Below are positions 17,643 to 26,101 of a stretch of 64,000 nucleotides of DNA, in pieces (position 1 is the stretch's first letter; each line of letters opens with the position of its first letter). Position numbers and translations under genes: made by a program. The stretch comes from Neoaquamicrobium sediminum. Lineage in GTDB: Bacteria > Pseudomonadota > Alphaproteobacteria > Rhizobiales > Rhizobiaceae. Location of the stretch: assembly GCF_013240295.1 (NCBI RefSeq), contig NZ_JABETK010000002.1, positions 744,001-808,000 on the forward strand, written 5' to 3'. Below the pieces are notes generated by a model that saw nothing but the letters and a program-made list of their open reading frames with translations, was not told the DNA's origin and ran no database searches.

Positions 17643-18290
17643 ATGGCCTTGAAGAGCCGCAACCGCTACGCGCGCCGGCGCAAACCAAGGTCGTTCGTCC
17701 GGCTGTTTCTGGACCTGGCGCTGGCTATCGCGATACTTGCCGCGCTGGCCTTCGTTGCCGGACACGAGCGTTTCGGAACGGCCGAGACCAGATCCGGCAT
17801 GCCGCAGGTGGTGGACGGCGATTCCCTGACGCTCGGCGGCGCGCGGCTGCGACTGATCGGCATCGATGCGCCGGAACTCGGCCAGACCTGCGTTGGTCCG
17901 CGCGGCGACTATCCCTGTGGGCGCCAAGCGCGCAACGCGCTGGCAGAACTGATCGGCGGACGGCCGGTGACGTGCGAGGCCCGGCGGCGCGACCGCTACG
18001 ACCGGCTGCTCGCAAGTTGCAAGGCCGGCGGTGTCGACTTGAACCGCGCGATGGTGGATCGCGGCTGGGCTATCGCCTATGGCGACCATGACGATGCCGA
18101 ACGGTCGGCACGAGACGCCGGCCGTGGCCTATGGGCCGGTTCTTTCGAGCGCCCGCAGGACTGGCGCCGCATTCACGGCGGCATGGCGGAGGTATCCCAT
18201 GGCGGGCTTGCGGCAATCGGAGATTGGTTGCGATCCCTTTTTCAGGGCAAGATGAGTGGACAGGAAACGGACGGAGGAGAGACCGGATGA
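17643..18290 (+). CDS. Thermonuclease (SNase-like) family protein, membrane-anchored
   Basis: 215-residue protein. A basic N-terminus and one hydrophobic helix (about 22-42) are followed by a staphylococcal-nuclease-like OB domain: VVDGDSLTLGGARLRLIGID, APELGQTC, CEARRRDRYDRLLASC and NRAMVDRGWAIAY. The Arg/Glu active-site pattern is largely present. It is probably anchored and facing the periplasm. It overlaps the GST gene by ATGA, suggesting coupling. Confidence 0.87.
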   Translation: MALKSRNRYARRRKPRSFVRLFLDLALAIAILAALAFVAGHERFGTAETRSGMPQVVDGDSLTLGGARLRLIGIDAPELGQTCVGPRGDYPCGRQARNALAELIGGRPVTCEARRRDRYDRLLASCKAGGVDLNRAMVDRGWAIAYGDHDDAERSARDAGRGLWAGSFERPQDWRRIHGGMAEVSHGGLAAIGDWLRSLFQGKMSGQETDGGETG

Positions 18291-18898
18291 AGCTTTACGA
18301 TGGCGGGCGTGCGCCCAATCCGCGCCGGGTGCGCATCTTTCTGGCGGAAAAGGGCATCGAAGTGCCGCTTGTGCCGGTCGACATGGGTGCGATGGGCCAC
18401 CGCTCGCCCGAAGTCGCCAGCCGCAATCCGCTGCGGCGGCTGCCTGTGTTGGAGCTCGATGACGGCACGATCATCACCGAGTCGGTCGCGATCTGCCGCT
18501 ATTTCGAGGAAACGCACCCCGAGCCGCCGCTGTTTGGCACGGGGGCGGTCGGCAAGGCGAAGGTCGAGATGTGGCAGCGCCGGATGGAGCTGAATTTCCT
18601 CAGTGCCGTTGCCAGCGCCTTCCGTCATCTGCATCCCGCCATGAAGGAATGGGAGATACCGCAGATTGCCGAATGGGGTGAAGCAAACAAACCCAAGGTA
18701 CTGGATTTCCTCGCTTTCTTTGATAGTGAGCTCGCCAATCGCGAGTTCATCGCCGGCGACGCGTTTTCCATCGCTGACATCACGGGAATGATCGGCATCG
18801 ACTTCATGAAGCCTGCTCGTATCGCCGTGCCGGACGAGTGCTCGAATGTGCGGCGCTGGTATGCGGCGGTCGCCTCGCGGCCGAGTGCTGCGGCCTGA
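18287..18898 (+). CDS. Glutathione S-transferase family protein
   Basis: 203-residue GST with an N-terminal thioredoxin-fold domain (MKLYDGGRAPNPRRVRIFLAEKG opening region, NPLRRLPVLELDDGTIITES glutathione-site segment) and an all-alpha C-terminal domain (FIAGDAFSIADITGMIGIDF). The ATG at 18287 overlaps the nuclease stop, and GGAGGAGA just before it fixes the start. Substrate unknown. Its stop overlaps the next start (TGATG). Confidence 0.92.
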   Translation: MKLYDGGRAPNPRRVRIFLAEKGIEVPLVPVDMGAMGHRSPEVASRNPLRRLPVLELDDGTIITESVAICRYFEETHPEPPLFGTGAVGKAKVEMWQRRMELNFLSAVASAFRHLHPAMKEWEIPQIAEWGEANKPKVLDFLAFFDSELANREFIAGDAFSIADITGMIGIDFMKPARIAVPDECSNVRRWYAAVASRPSAAA

Positions 18899-19530
18899 TG
18901 GACGAAGAACTGGCAGAACTGGTCGAGCGCATACGCGCCTGCCGGTTGTGCCGGGACGCGCCGGCCAACCCGGCGCGTCCTTTGCCGCATGAGCCGCGCC
19001 CGGTGGTCACAGCGTCGTCCATGGCGCGTATTCTGATTGCCGGGCAGGCGCCCGGCACGAGGGTTCACGCCACCGGCCAGCCGTTCAACGACCGCTCCGG
19101 CGATCGCCTGCGCGACTGGCTGGGTGTCACGCGTGAAGAGTTCTATAACCCGGAGAACTTTGCCATCGCGCCGATGGGGTTCTGCTTTCCGGGGCAGGAC
19201 GCCAAGGGAAGCGACCTGCCGCCGCGCCGCGAATGCGCGCCGGCATGGCGGGCCGATTTGATTGCCGCGATGCCGCAGGTGGAACTGGTGTTGGCCATCG
19301 GGCTCTATGCGCAGGGCTGGCATCTCGGCGATGCGCGGCGAGCTTCGCTCACCGAGACGGTGGCCGACTGGCGCGCGATCTTAATGCGCAACGAAATCCC
19401 GCGCGTGCTGCCGCTGCCGCACCCTTCATGGCGCAACACGGCTTGGCTGAAAAAGAACCCCTGGTTCGAGGCCGATTTGCTGCCGGTGCTCCGCCGCGAA
19501 ATCGCAATGCGTCTCGATCGACACTCGTAG
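18898..19530 (+). CDS. Uracil-DNA glycosylase family protein
   Basis: 210-residue protein of the uracil-DNA glycosylase superfamily. Motif A appears as IAGQAPGTRVHATGQPFND (residues ~47-65), and the late PHPSWRN is motif B. Cysteines at 15, 18, 96 and 113 fit the four [4Fe-4S] ligands of family 4/5-like enzymes. Motif A has GQAPG where GEAPG is common, so the exact base specificity is uncertain. The start overlaps the GST stop, making a nuclease-GST-glycosylase run. Confidence 0.85.
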   Translation: MDEELAELVERIRACRLCRDAPANPARPLPHEPRPVVTASSMARILIAGQAPGTRVHATGQPFNDRSGDRLRDWLGVTREEFYNPENFAIAPMGFCFPGQDAKGSDLPPRRECAPAWRADLIAAMPQVELVLAIGLYAQGWHLGDARRASLTETVADWRAILMRNEIPRVLPLPHPSWRNTAWLKKNPWFEADLLPVLRREIAMRLDRHS

Positions 19531-19629
19531 ATATTTCGCTTGCGACAGCGTCCGCCTATGAGAAGAAATTTCTTGTCGAGGCATGGCTTTGCTCTCATCA
19601 TGGCATGAAATTCTACTGGAGTTGTCACG

Positions 19630-20121
19630 ATGGACCGCCTCGACAAAAAAATCCTCCGCCTGCTGCAGGAGGACTCGACCCTGGCCGTCGCCGACGTGGC
19701 GAAGAAGGTGGGCCTTTCGACCACGCCGTGCTGGCGACGCATCCAGAAGCTGGAAGAAGAGGGCGTGATCCAGCGGCGCGTGGCGGTCCTCGACCCGGTG
19801 AAGGTGAACACCCGCGTCAACGTGTTCGTTTCGATCCGTACCAACGCACACAGCATGGAATGGCTGAAGCGTTTCGCCGAGGTGATCCAGGAGTTCCCTG
19901 AGGTCGTCGAATTCTATCGGATGAGCGGCGAGGTCGACTATCTGCTGCGCGTGGTGGTGCCTGACATCGCGGCCTATGACGCCTTCTACAAGCGGCTGAT
20001 CGCCAAGATCGAGATACGCGACGTCTCGTCCGCGTTTGCCATGGAGCAGATCAAGAACACGACCCAGCTCCCGCTCGACTATCTGGTGCTCGACAAAGAA
20101 AGCGGTGACCGCGCCGCCTGA
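19630..20121 (+). CDS. Lrp/AsnC family transcriptional regulator
   Basis: 163-residue regulator with an N-terminal winged helix (LDKKILRLLQEDSTLAVADV, STTPCWRRIQKLEEEGVI) and a C-terminal RAM ligand-binding domain (SGEVDYLLRVVVPDIAAYDAF). Such proteins usually respond to amino acids and control their transport or catabolism. A perfect AT-rich palindrome AAGAAATTTCTT (19563-19574) lies about 55 bases upstream and could be an autoregulatory site. The target genes are not evident; the C26 hydrolase downstream is a candidate. Confidence 0.93.
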   Translation: MDRLDKKILRLLQEDSTLAVADVAKKVGLSTTPCWRRIQKLEEEGVIQRRVAVLDPVKVNTRVNVFVSIRTNAHSMEWLKRFAEVIQEFPEVVEFYRMSGEVDYLLRVVVPDIAAYDAFYKRLIAKIEIRDVSSAFAMEQIKNTTQLPLDYLVLDKESGDRAA

Positions 20122-20298
20122 GCTTCTGCTTTCATCCGGCACACGGCCTAGACGTGGGCCAGCCACACCGGGCTGTTGGATCAGGCAAGCCGTATCGTCT
20201 GAACAGCGTTGCATGTGCGGTCCGTTTGGCGACTATCGGCCGAGGGAGAATCTTCGAAAGACTTTCTCTCGGAACGAAACAGACCGCCGGGCAGGTGC

Positions 20299-21006
20299 AT
20301 GCATATCAAACGCAAGCCGATGATCGCCGTGATCATGGACGAAAACACCAGTGCGGGCGGAACCGCCTACGAGACGTCGAAAGCCTATTTCTCCGCGGTG
20401 GGCCGCGCTGGCGGCGCGCCTTTCGGCATTCCCTACCTGCCTGAGATCGTCGACCAGACGGTTGAGCAGTTCGACGGGTTTCTCAGCGTCGGCGGGCGCA
20501 TCGAATTTCCCGAACCCTGGTACGTCGACGGCGACCGGTCGCAATATCCGGCCTCCGACCGCCTGCGGGTCGAAATGGCGCTGATGGAAGGATTTCTCGC
20601 GCGCAACAAGCCGGTGCTGGGTGTCTGCAACGGCATGCAGATGCTCGCATGCCTGAACGGGTGCCGGATGGTCTCGGACGTGCATGCCTCATGGCCGGAT
20701 GCGCTGAACCATGACCAGAAGGACCTGCGTCACGAGGTGCTCATTGAGCCCGGCACGAAGATGGCAGAGGTCTTCGCCAAGGAGATGTTCAGCGCGAACA
20801 CCTTCCACAGGGAGGCGATCGTCGAGGCGTCCGCGGACGTGGTCGTCACCGCCCGCGGACCGGACGGCGTGATCGAAGGCATCGAAGTGCCGTCACAAAC
20901 CTTCGCCATGGGCGTACAGTGGCATCCCGAAAAGCTGGCCGGCGAAGATCATCCGGGTCTGCGCATATTCGATGCGTTTGTGGAGGCTGCGCGGGATCGG
21001 TCGTAG
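20299..21006 (+). CDS. Gamma-glutamyl-gamma-aminobutyrate hydrolase family protein (peptidase C26)
   Basis: 235-residue class I glutamine amidotransferase-like hydrolase. The nucleophile elbow LGVCNGMQML holds Cys110, and MGVQWHPEKL gives His209 and Glu211. Relatives such as PuuD split gamma-glutamyl-GABA in putrescine breakdown; the substrate here is inferred from family only. The ATG at 20299 (preceded by GGCAGGTG) is chosen over the in-frame ATG at 20209, whose 30 extra residues look non-homologous. It lies 177 bases downstream of the Lrp regulator. Confidence 0.87.
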   Translation: MHIKRKPMIAVIMDENTSAGGTAYETSKAYFSAVGRAGGAPFGIPYLPEIVDQTVEQFDGFLSVGGRIEFPEPWYVDGDRSQYPASDRLRVEMALMEGFLARNKPVLGVCNGMQMLACLNGCRMVSDVHASWPDALNHDQKDLRHEVLIEPGTKMAEVFAKEMFSANTFHREAIVEASADVVVTARGPDGVIEGIEVPSQTFAMGVQWHPEKLAGEDHPGLRIFDAFVEAARDRS

Positions 21007-21021
21007 CGGCTTCGAGAGCCG

Positions 21022-21270
21022 TCAGCCCCTTGCCGTGGCCGCATCCGTTTCGAGCTCCGAGAGCACGACGTGGAGCAGGGCGCGTACCTCGTCCTCGGCC
21101 GCCGCCTGTTGCACGCCGTTCGCGATGAGCCGCTGCAGGAGACTCTTCGCAGTCTCACGCCAGAACAGCGTGGCCTCTTCGCCCTGCTTGGATACCAGTA
21201 CGCGAGCGATGCCGCTCACTAGCTTTCTTTGACGATGAAGCGGGAAAGCCCGCACCTCAGCATTGCCCAC
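21022..21270 (-). CDS. DUF6074 family small protein
   Basis: 82-residue protein with the pattern of DUF6074: a short N-terminal AFPLHRQRKLV segment, a middle helix and a C-terminal EVRALLHVVLSEL helix. The family is small, soluble, uncharacterised and largely rhizobial. It starts inside the annotated 3' end of the AlkD frame, but that end is probably an indel artefact (see the AlkD entry), in which case the genes are separated by about 90 bases. Confidence 0.6.
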   Translation of the reverse strand: MGNAEVRAFPLHRQRKLVSGIARVLVSKQGEEATLFWRETAKSLLQRLIANGVQQAAAEDEVRALLHVVLSELETDAATARG

Positions 21271-22093
21271 GCCCGTATCCCCTCCTGAGTTTCGCCGTCA
21301 GGCTAGCGGGCAAATGGTTAACAGGAGACTTTTGGCTGGGGTGACAGCGCGATTTCTGGCCGGTCAGGCTTTGCGCGGCTTGGGGGACCTTGTTGGCGAT
21401 GCGTTCTAGACGCTGCCTGCTCTTTTCCGAGGTGAGGTCGCGCACGGCATCCTTGCCGATCCAGCGACGGGTCTTGTCTTCCGACGCCGCGAGTTCGCGC
21501 GCGAGATCCAGGGCGGCGGCGTTGAGGCTTGCGGATCGCTTGCCGATCGAGCGCAAGGCCCAGCTCACGGCTTTCCTGACGAAATTGCGCTCGTCGTCTG
21601 CGTGCCGGCGGATGGTTTCGAGGAAGTGCAGGAAGGTTTCCTCCGGCTCCTTCTTCCGATGAACCACCGACCAAGCCATCATCGCAAAGGCCGTGCGGCG
21701 GACGAACTCGCGCTCGTCCTCGGCGAAGTCGTCGATGAGGGCCAGCCAGTGGTCGGTGTCGACGAAGAGGTCGGAGACCCCGTCGACGATGTCCCATGAA
21801 TCGAATTCTGCCGCCCATCGGCGCGCGTCATCCGCCGTGAAGCGCTTGGGGTCGGCAGTCAGCGAGGCGATGAACTGCGCTTCCGTGATACCGGAATCCC
21901 AGAGCGCGAAGGCGCGTTCGTGGTCGCGACCGATCGCCTTGGCGATGCGCCGCTGATCGCCGTGGGAGATGCCCAGCGCGCGCTCGATCCGTATCCCATA
22001 GCGCAACATACCTTGGCGGTTTTCCTCGGAGCCGAGCGATTTCAGATGCTCGATGACTTCCTCTGCAGTGGAATTGCGCGACAGGGCATTCAT
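21257..22093 (-). CDS. DNA alkylation repair protein (AlkD-like), C-terminus probably frameshifted
   Basis: HEAT-repeat DNA glycosylase of the AlkD/AlkC type. EENRQGMLRYGIR, FDSWDIVDGVSDLFVD and FVRKAVSWALRSIGKR are typical blocks. As given, the frame is 278 residues, about 35-40 longer than I expect, and the tail after RIANK is low-quality. Removing one base from the G5 run at 21382-21386 would give the ending VPKPRKA and a stop at 21364-21366, making a 242-residue protein. Such enzymes excise positively charged alkylated bases. It is probably functional with a sequence error. Confidence 0.85.
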   Translation of the reverse strand: MNALSRNSTAEEVIEHLKSLGSEENRQGMLRYGIRIERALGISHGDQRRIAKAIGRDHERAFALWDSGITEAQFIASLTADPKRFTADDARRWAAEFDSWDIVDGVSDLFVDTDHWLALIDDFAEDEREFVRRTAFAMMAWSVVHRKKEPEETFLHFLETIRRHADDERNFVRKAVSWALRSIGKRSASLNAAALDLARELAASEDKTRRWIGKDAVRDLTSEKSRQRLERIANKVPQAAQSLTGQKSRCHPSQKSPVNHLPASLTAKLRRGYGRGQC

Positions 22094-22102
22094 TGCCGAA
22101 GC

Positions 22103-22972
22103 CTACTTCTCCAGCCGCGCCAGCAGCGAGGACGTGTCCCAGCGCTTGCCGCCCATCTGCTGGACGTCCTTGTAGAACTGGTCCACCAATGCGATGACGG
22201 GCAGCTTCGCGCCGTTGCGGTCGGCCTCGGCGAGGCAGATGCCGAGATCCTTGCGCATCCAGTCGACCGCGAAGCCGAAATCGTACTTGCCGGCATTCAT
22301 CGTCTTGTGGCGGTTCTCCATCTGCCAGGAGCCCGCCGCGCCCTTGGAGATGACGTCGATGACCTTCTCGATGTCGAGCCCGGCTTGTTTGCCGAAGTGG
22401 ATGCCCTCGGACAGCCCCTGTACGAGGCCGGCAATGCAGATCTGGTTGATCATCTTGGTGAGCTGGCCGGCACCGGCCGGGCCCATCAACCCGACCATGC
22501 GGGCATAGGCATCGATCACAGGCTTCGCCTTGTCGAAAGTCGCTTCGTCGCCGCCGCACATCACCGTCAGCACGCCGTTTTCCGCGCCCGCCTGACCGCC
22601 CGAGACCGGTGCATCGATGAAGCCGAGGCCGCGCTCCTTGGCGGCCTCGTCGAGCTCGCGGGCGACTTCCGCCGAAGCCGTCGTGTTGTCGATGAAAATC
22701 GCGCCTTTTTTCATCGCCCCGAAAGCGCCGTCGGAACCCAGTGTGACAGAACGCAGGTCGTCGTCATTGCCGACGCAGGCGAAGACGAAATCCTTGTCGG
22801 CTGCGGCGGTTGCCGGCGTCAGCGCCATTTCGCCGCCGTGCTCGTCCACCCACTTCTCGGCCTTGGCCTTGGTCCGGTTGTAAACGGTGACGTCGTGACC
22901 GCCCTTGTTCTTGAGGTGCGCGGCCATCGGATAACCCATCACGCCCAATCCCAGAAATGCTACCTTGGCCAT
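22103..22972 (-). CDS. NAD(P)-dependent 3-hydroxyisobutyrate dehydrogenase-type oxidoreductase
   Basis: 289-residue beta-hydroxyacid dehydrogenase: Rossmann FLGLGVMGYPMAAHL at the N-terminus, DAPVSGGQAGAENG substrate loop near 122, and the catalytic Lys in GQLTKMINQ near residue 172. The family includes 3-hydroxyisobutyrate dehydrogenase, tartronate semialdehyde reductase and glyoxylate/succinic semialdehyde reductases; which one cannot be settled here. The start at 22972 gives the family N-terminus, with a frame extension to 23086 rejected. It lies just downstream of the ABC permease genes and may share their transcript. Confidence 0.9.
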   Translation of the reverse strand: MAKVAFLGLGVMGYPMAAHLKNKGGHDVTVYNRTKAKAEKWVDEHGGEMALTPATAAADKDFVFACVGNDDDLRSVTLGSDGAFGAMKKGAIFIDNTTASAEVARELDEAAKERGLGFIDAPVSGGQAGAENGVLTVMCGGDEATFDKAKPVIDAYARMVGLMGPAGAGQLTKMINQICIAGLVQGLSEGIHFGKQAGLDIEKVIDVISKGAAGSWQMENRHKTMNAGKYDFGFAVDWMRKDLGICLAEADRNGAKLPVIALVDQFYKDVQQMGGKRWDTSSLLARLEK

Positions 22973-23012
22973 GCCGGCTCCCTTTCGTGCGGTGTGGTGC
23001 TGAAAAGCCGCG

Positions 23013-23846
23013 TCAGCGCTTGAGATGTCTGGTGATGCGGCGCTCGATCCAGTCGATAATGTTACGCAGCGTCTCCACGATCGCAAGGTAGATGACGGCT
23101 GCCCAGATATAGGTCTGGAAATCGAAGGTACGCGAATAGGCGCGTCGCGTCTCGCCCATGAGGTCGTAGACGGTGATGATCGCGACGATAGCCGAGCCCT
23201 TGATCATCAGGATGATCTCGTTGCCGTAGGGCCTGAGCGCCACGATAAGCGCCTGCGGCAGGATGATCTTCTGCAGCGTCTGGAACCGGTGCAGGCCGAG
23301 CGACGCCGCGCCCTCCCATTGTCCGCGCGGCACGCTCTGCACCGCGCCGCGCAGAATTTCGGCCTGATAGGCGGCGGTGTTGAGCGTGAAGGCGAGAACG
23401 GCGCAATACCAGGCCTCGCGGAAGAAGGTCCACAAGCCGAGCGCCTCGAGCTGCGGCCGGAACGAGCCGAGCCCGTAATAGATGAGGAAGGTCTGCGCCA
23501 GCAGCGGCGTGCCGCGGAAGAAATAGACATAGGCATAGGCAGGCCATGCCAGGAACTTGTTGCGCGAGGTGCGCGCATAGGCGATCGGCGCCGAAAGTAG
23601 CGCGCCGAGCAGGATCGAGATCAGCACGAGCTGGATGGTGACGATCAGGCCGGAAACGTAGTTGGGTGCGTAGCGGGCGAAAAGTTCGCTATCCCACGCG
23701 CCTGCGAGGAAGGTCGCGAGTCCGAGCGCGGCGAGCACCCAGAAGCCCATGAAAACGTGTCCGGCGATGCGCTGCCCGGTCCATTGCCGCGCGGGTGCCG
23801 GCGGGCGCTCCATCGTTTCGATGATGCGGCTTGCGGTGCTGCTCAT
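23013..23846 (-). CDS. Polar amino-acid ABC transporter permease (HisM/AotM type)
   Basis: 277-residue inner-membrane permease with about five or six helices and the EAA loop GAASLGLHRFQTLQKIILPQ. The signature YVYFFRGTPLLAQTFLIYYG identifies the HisMQ family for basic and polar amino acids. It starts 4 bases inside the end of the preceding permease gene (ATGA), so the two are translated together. The ATG at 23846 is preferred over a long upstream frame that merely shadows the first permease. Confidence 0.93.
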   Translation of the reverse strand: MSSTASRIIETMERPPAPARQWTGQRIAGHVFMGFWVLAALGLATFLAGAWDSELFARYAPNYVSGLIVTIQLVLISILLGALLSAPIAYARTSRNKFLAWPAYAYVYFFRGTPLLAQTFLIYYGLGSFRPQLEALGLWTFFREAWYCAVLAFTLNTAAYQAEILRGAVQSVPRGQWEGAASLGLHRFQTLQKIILPQALIVALRPYGNEIILMIKGSAIVAIITVYDLMGETRRAYSRTFDFQTYIWAAVIYLAIVETLRNIIDWIERRITRHLKR

Positions 23847-24556
23847 CGCGCCGGCTCCGTGCGGCCCGCCCAGCGCTCGATGAAACCGAAGGCGATGGAC
23901 GAGATGATTGCAAGGACCAGATACAGAAGGCACGCCACGCCGAAGAACAGGAATGCCTCCTTGGTGACGCGCGCTGCGATGCCGGACTGGCGGATGATGT
24001 CCGACAGGCCGATCACGGATACGAGCGCCGTATCCTTGAGCAGGATCAGCCACAGATTCGACAGGCCGGGCAGGGCGATGCGCACGAGCTGCGGCAGCAC
24101 GACCAGCCGCATCGTCTGCCAGGTGGAGAGCCCGATCGCGTAGCCGCCTTCATACTGGCCGCGCGGAATGGCGCGGAAGGCGGACAGGAAAACTTCGCTG
24201 GCATAGGAGGAAAAGACGACGCCGAGCGCCACCATGCCGGCGACAAACGCGTTGATCTCGATGGTGGCACCGGGATTGAAAAGCGCAACGAGACGCTGCA
24301 CCCCAAGCTGGACGCCGTAAAAGACTAGGAACAGCGTCAGCAGCTCCGGAAGGCCTCGGAAGATCGTCGTGTAGATGTTGGCCGCAAGGCGCAGCGAGCG
24401 CTCTTGCGACTGCTTCGCCAGCGCAATCAGGAAGCCGACCGCAAGTCCGAGCGGCAGCGTGGCCAGCGCCAGCGACACGGTCACGAGCACCCCGGAAGCG
24501 ATCTCGTCGCCCCAGCCTTCCGCTCCGAAACCGAGCAGTTTGAGCGTTGTCTCCAT
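23843..24556 (-). CDS. Polar amino-acid ABC transporter permease (HisQ/AotQ type)
   Basis: 237-residue inner-membrane permease paralogous to the next gene. It has the EAA loop GYAIGLSTWQTMRLVVLPQ and FRGLPELLTLFLVFYG. It forms the heteromeric membrane pore with the 23013 product. It lies 96 bases downstream of the binding-protein gene; such gaps often hold an mRNA stabilising structure, but none is obvious here. Confidence 0.93.
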   Translation of the reverse strand: METTLKLLGFGAEGWGDEIASGVLVTVSLALATLPLGLAVGFLIALAKQSQERSLRLAANIYTTIFRGLPELLTLFLVFYGVQLGVQRLVALFNPGATIEINAFVAGMVALGVVFSSYASEVFLSAFRAIPRGQYEGGYAIGLSTWQTMRLVVLPQLVRIALPGLSNLWLILLKDTALVSVIGLSDIIRQSGIAARVTKEAFLFFGVACLLYLVLAIISSIAFGFIERWAGRTEPAR

Positions 24557-24652
24557 GCGGCCGCGTTCTTCGAGCTTGCGTTTGGCGCTTTGCGCGAAGG
24601 CGGCGGACTGTCGCCCGCCGCCTTCGGCCGATCAGGTCAGCAAGCTTGGCGC

Positions 24653-25432
24653 TTAGCTGCCATATGCGTCGAAGGAGAAGTACTTGTCGTTGATTTCCTT
24701 GTACTTTCCGTTGGCGCGAATGGCGTCGATCGCCGCGTTGAAACGCTCCCGCAGCTCGTCCTCGCCCTGGCGGATGGCGATGCCCGCGCCGGGGCCGTGG
24801 ATTTCTTCAACCGGCGTGATCGTGCCCACGATCTTGCAGCAGGCGCCGTCCTCGGTCGCAAGCCATTCCTCGAGCACGGTGACGTCGTCATTGGCTGCGT
24901 CGATGCGCCCGTTGATGAGGTCGAGCTTGTATTCGTCGGCGGTCGGATAGAGCTTCACGTCGCTGTCGGTATAGGTCGCTTCCGAATAGTTGGAGTGCGT
25001 GGTCGAGCCCTGGACGCCGATGGTCTTGCCCGCGAGATCCTCGGCCGAGACGCCGGCGATGTCGGTGTCCTTGGGCGCCACGATGGCCGGCGGCGTGTTG
25101 TAGTATTTGTTGGTGAAGTCGACCTGCTTCTTCCGCTCGTCGGTGATCGACATGGAAGCGATGATGGCGTCAAAACGATTGGCCTGCAGCGCGGGAATGA
25201 TGCCGTCCCAGTCCTGGGTGACGAATTCACACTCGACCTTCATCTCTTCGCAAAGGGCGTTGGCGATATCGATGTCGAAGCCAACGAGCTGGCCGTCCGC
25301 GGTGAGGTTGTTGAAGGGCGGATAGGCGCCTTCGGTGCCGATCCGGAGCTTCTCCTGCGCCTGCGCTGCGCCGATGGTGAGGGCAAGGGCCGCGGCCGAC
25401 AGGGCCAGCGAAACTCGTGAAGAAATACGCAT
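24653..25432 (-). CDS. Periplasmic amino-acid-binding protein of ABC transporter (HisJ/ArgT type)
   Basis: 259-residue solute-binding protein with a cleaved signal peptide (AAQAQ cleavage near residue 25). EGAYPPFNNLTADGQLVGFD and FDAIIASMSITDERKKQVDF are the binding-lobe motifs of lysine/arginine/ornithine/histidine receptors. Ligand is inferred from this family only. It is the first gene of the operon with two permeases downstream. No ATP-binding subunit is encoded next to them, so the ATPase must be encoded elsewhere. Confidence 0.93.
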   Translation of the reverse strand: MRISSRVSLALSAAALALTIGAAQAQEKLRIGTEGAYPPFNNLTADGQLVGFDIDIANALCEEMKVECEFVTQDWDGIIPALQANRFDAIIASMSITDERKKQVDFTNKYYNTPPAIVAPKDTDIAGVSAEDLAGKTIGVQGSTTHSNYSEATYTDSDVKLYPTADEYKLDLINGRIDAANDDVTVLEEWLATEDGACCKIVGTITPVEEIHGPGAGIAIRQGEDELRERFNAAIDAIRANGKYKEINDKYFSFDAYGS

Positions 25433-25581
25433 AATGTTCCTCTCTGCTTATGGATACGCCGCGTTCTTTCGATCGCGGCGATCGTCTCAAGTGCGGCTTG
25501 CCGCGCACTTTGAAGGCGATATTCCCATTGTTTTCAGCAGGATTGCAATCGCGAAATGCTTCCGCAGCGGTAGCTTCGTGA

Positions 25582-26085
25582 TCACCGAAGGTCGGTGACC
25601 GCCTCGACGAAATCGGCGATGGCCGGAACCGCGTCGAGCTCGAAGACGGGAACGGCGGCATCGGCAATGGCGTGATCGGCCGCAATGGCAATCACGTTGC
25701 TGGATGCTGGCAAGGGTGTCTGGTCTTTGGCCTCGATGCGCCGCGTCTCGATCTTCGGGTGCGGACTGCCTTTGTAGCCCTCGACGATCACGAGGTCGCA
25801 TGGGGAGAGCCGGGCAAGCATGGCTTCGAGGTCAGGTTCGGGCTCCTCGCGCAGTTCATGCATCAGCGCCCAGCGCAAGGGGGTCACCAGCATCACCTCG
25901 GAAGCTCCGGCGCTGCGGTGGCGGAAACTGTCGGTTCCCTCACGGTCGATGTCCGCCTCGTGATGCGCGCGCTTGACGGTCGAGACGGACCAGCCGCGCG
26001 CCGAAAGCTCAGCGACGAGGCGCTCGGTCAGCGTCGTCTTGCCGGAATTCTTCCACCCGGCAATGCCGATCACCCGTTGCGCCAA
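25582..26085 (-). CDS. mobB: Molybdopterin-guanine dinucleotide biosynthesis protein B
   Basis: 167-residue P-loop GTP-binding protein assisting MobA in molybdenum cofactor nucleotide attachment. Walker A is GWKNSGKTT near residue 10; DLVIVEGYKGSPHPKIE is the family hallmark near 100. The start is taken as TTG at 26085, because GGAGG lies 8 bases upstream and the frame beyond lacks conservation and overlaps the neighbouring gene. It lies 16 bases after the transporter frame. moaA is 2.3 kb upstream on the same strand; mobA is missing from between them. Confidence 0.9.
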   Translation of the reverse strand: MAQRVIGIAGWKNSGKTTLTERLVAELSARGWSVSTVKRAHHEADIDREGTDSFRHRSAGASEVMLVTPLRWALMHELREEPEPDLEAMLARLSPCDLVIVEGYKGSPHPKIETRRIEAKDQTPLPASSNVIAIAADHAIADAAVPVFELDAVPAIADFVEAVTDLR

Positions 26086-26101
26086 GCTGCCATCCTCCGC
26101 G

